From Clostridia bacterium (GTDB taxonomy: Bacteria > Bacillota > Clostridia > Oscillospirales > CAG-272), in assembly GCA_017631215.1 (NCBI GenBank), contig JAGBTR010000027.1, positions 1 to 7,281 of the forward strand: a DNA stretch of 7,281 nucleotides, written 5' to 3'. The notes under the pieces are model-generated. The model saw nothing but the letters and a program-made list of their open reading frames with translations, was not told the origin of the DNA and did not search any database. The position numbers and the translations under genes are program-made. Position 1 is the stretch's first letter. Every line of letters starts with the position of its first letter. Positions 6,131-7,281 of this stretch are shown one piece after another.

Positions 6131-6918
6131 GGCAGCGTGCGCCGATAGGCACTCGGTGTCATACCAACCGCCTCGCGGAAAACGCGGCTGAAATAAGCAA
6201 GGGAAGAGAAGCCGCTCTGGGTGGCACATTCCTCAAGACTCAAGAAGGGATACTGCATCAGCTGCTTGGCGCGCTCAAGGCGCGCGGAGGTGATGTAGGC
6301 GAGCGGAGAGATGCCAAAGACCGAATGGAACAGCTTGCGCAGATGCACCTCGCTCATGTCCGCCATCTCGGCAAGCGCGCGGACGGACAGCTCGCCGCCG
6401 CAGTTGCGGTCGATGTGCTCACGTACCGCCTCGACCCTCTCGCGCGAGGAGTGACCGACGTATGCGCTCCCGACCGACCGCGCGACAGCGGCGTAGATGC
6501 GGTAGAGCAGCGAGAGACACTCGGCGTGTGTGCCGAGGGCGTGCGAGGTATAAGTGCGGTAGAGCCTGCGAAACCAAAGAGCGACGTCGGTCGTGTTCTT
6601 TGGCGTATAGACGGTGCTTTTGCGCGGCTCGTCGCATATAAAATCAAAATCGCAGAAGATAAAATGATAGTCCCCCTCGTCGACGTCCATACGGTAGACG
6701 GCGTGCTTGGCCAGATACAGCACGTCACCCGCACCGACCGAAAAGCGGTAGCCGTCATCCATCGTATAGGTGCAACCGCCCTCAATAATGTAGATGAAGG
6801 CGTCGCTGTGTCTGCCATTGGTAAACAGCGGCTTGGGATGCGAGCGGTTGGTGGATTCGATGACGGAATATATCGCCCCGATATACAGCTCACTCCGCGC
6901 TACGTCTGTCTTGCTCAT
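6115..6918 (-). CDS. AraC-family transcriptional regulator with cupin sensing domain
   Basis: A 267-residue regulator. Residues about 25-95 are a cupin-like effector domain (RHSDAFIYIIEGGCTY...GAGDVLYLAKHAVYRMDV), typical of AraC members that sense sugars or other small molecules. Residues about 165-263 contain two helix-turn-helices: LSVRALAEMADMSEVHLRKLF ending FGISPLAYI, and the second ending VGMTPSAYRR with ATQSGFSSLAYFSRVFRE. The start ATG (6916-6918) has GGAGGTGA with 7 bases between GGAGG and the ATG. Full length and intact. The divergent gene across a 160-bp intergenic region is the natural first target, acting with the candidate direct repeats there. The ligand cannot be told from the sequence. 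Confidence 0.95.
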   Translation of the reverse strand: MSKTDVARSELYIGAIYSVIESTNRSHPKPLFTNGRHSDAFIYIIEGGCTYTMDDGYRFSVGAGDVLYLAKHAVYRMDVDEGDYHFIFCDFDFICDEPRKSTVYTPKNTTDVALWFRRLYRTYTSHALGTHAECLSLLYRIYAAVARSVGSAYVGHSSRERVEAVREHIDRNCGGELSVRALAEMADMSEVHLRKLFHSVFGISPLAYITSARLERAKQLMQYPFLSLEECATQSGFSSLAYFSRVFREAVGMTPSAYRRTLPKKEV

Positions 6919-6941
6919 TACGTCACCTCCAAACTGTCGAT

Positions 6942-6970
6942 ATTATACCATATATCCGATGCATTTTCAA
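6942..6970 (-). promoter_or_regulatory. Promoter of the AraC-type regulator gene
   Basis: On the minus strand TTGAAA (6965-6970), 17 bases, then TATAAT (6942-6947) preceded by TGG, giving an extended -10. Predicted start near 6935, only about 17 bases before the ATG, so the leader is very short. Confidence 0.85.
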
Positions 6971-6974
6971 CAAA

Positions 6975-7020
6975 AAACAAAACTTTTGTTTCGATTTGTG
7001 CAAATATTCCGTTTTTGTGC
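6975..7020. promoter_or_regulatory. Candidate regulator-binding repeats between divergent promoters
   Basis: The strip holds a 17-bp palindrome (AAACAAAA-C-TTTTGTTT, 6975-6991), the inverted repeat ATTTG-TG-CAAAT (6994-7005) and two TTTGTGC direct repeats (6995-7001 and 7014-7020) 19 bp apart. The second repeat touches the -35 box of the rightward promoter. Direct repeats about two turns apart next to a -35 are a common AraC-type activator layout. A/T-rich DNA makes chance palindromes more likely, so confidence is moderate. Confidence 0.4.
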
Positions 7021-7050
7021 TTTACAAGCGGACGCGTGATATGCTATACT
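7021..7050 (+). promoter_or_regulatory. Promoter of the right-edge gene
   Basis: TTTACA (7021-7026), 18 bases, then TATACT (7045-7050) preceded by TGC, an extended -10. The spacing is slightly long, and the -35 is one mismatch from consensus, which suits an activated promoter. A GGAGGTG site (7068-7074) then precedes the ATG at 7079. Confidence 0.8.
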
Positions 7051-7078
7051 GATGCCAACAAAGCTTCGGAGGTGCGAT

Positions 7079-7281
7079 ATGTCATATACCCGAGAACAAC
7101 TGATGAGCTATGCGCTCTCGCGTGTGGACGTGGGCGAGGCACCCGACGTCGTCGAGGCGGATGCGGATATCGTCGTGCATCTGCTCGACCATTGTACGGT
7201 CTCCGTCCCCGCGCAAAACCGCTTTTTTGTAGACGTCAACTGTGACGACATCACAAGGCAGGTAGCGGCGCGCCGTCAGCA
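7079..7281 (+). CDS. Unrecognised protein, N-terminal part
   Basis: ATG at 7079 is preceded at 6 bases by GGAGG and by a good promoter, and the frame stays open for 67 codons to the window end, so this is a real gene start with the rest missing. The visible part begins MSYTREQLMSYALSRVDVGE, continues with an acidic stretch and then NRFFVDVNCDDITRQVAARR. There is no signal peptide or membrane segment, so it is probably cytoplasmic. I do not recognise the family and assign no function. Its divergent position opposite the AraC-type regulator suggests that it opens an operon controlled by that protein. Confidence 0.8.
   Translation, partial: MSYTREQLMSYALSRVDVGEAPDVVEADADIVVHLLDHCTVSVPAQNRFFVDVNCDDITRQVAARRQ

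Noticed and set aside
6325..7245. 306-codon plus-strand open frame across the AraC-type gene and the intergenic region
   Set aside because: It opposes a full-length AraC-type gene and runs through both divergent promoters in a frame different from the right-edge gene, with no ribosome-binding site.

Overview
The window looks like chromosomal DNA from a moderately high-GC member of the Bacillota, most likely a gut-type Clostridia. The grounds are strong AGGAGG/GGAGGTG ribosome-binding sites, several near-consensus sigma-A promoters, a T-box riboswitch, an AbrB-type regulator, and GC-rich genes separated by AT-rich intergenic strips. This is inferred from style only; no marker gene fixes the taxon. 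No rRNA, tRNA, transposon or CRISPR array was seen.

Layout from left to right. (1) 1-543, plus: the C-terminal 180 residues of a sugar-phosphate isomerase/epimerase-type TIM barrel, cut by the window edge. It converges on the next operon at a perfect, two-sided terminator (545-580). (2) 594-4640, minus: a transcription unit that starts at a perfect consensus promoter (TTGACA-17-TATAAT). It runs through a complete T-box leader with terminator (4377-4640), then encodes an Lrp/AsnC regulator and a PLP-dependent class I/II aminotransferase that overlap by 4 bp. Beyond a 67-bp gap containing a hairpin lies a GH36 alpha-galactosidase. (3) 4746-6081, plus: a divergent two-gene operon of a small AbrB-type DNA-binding protein and an EamA/DMT-type membrane transporter, ended by a strong terminator. 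(4) 6115-6918, minus: an AraC-family regulator with cupin and two-helix-turn-helix architecture. It is divergent from (5) 7079-7281, plus: the first 67 residues of an unrecognised protein that runs off the window. The 160-bp strip between them holds two opposed promoters and candidate operator repeats.

The most informative element is the T-box. Its likely specifier triplet, GCA (alanine), and its UGGU sequence (fitting a tRNA with A73) suggest that uncharged tRNA-Ala switches on the Lrp regulator and the aminotransferase. That points to alanine, or a related amino acid, as the physiological context of the aminotransferase. The alpha-galactosidase may be read through from the same promoter or be insulated by the intercistronic hairpin. 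Placing an amino-acid sensor, a regulator, an aminotransferase and a glycosidase on one strand is unusual but not proof of a joint pathway.
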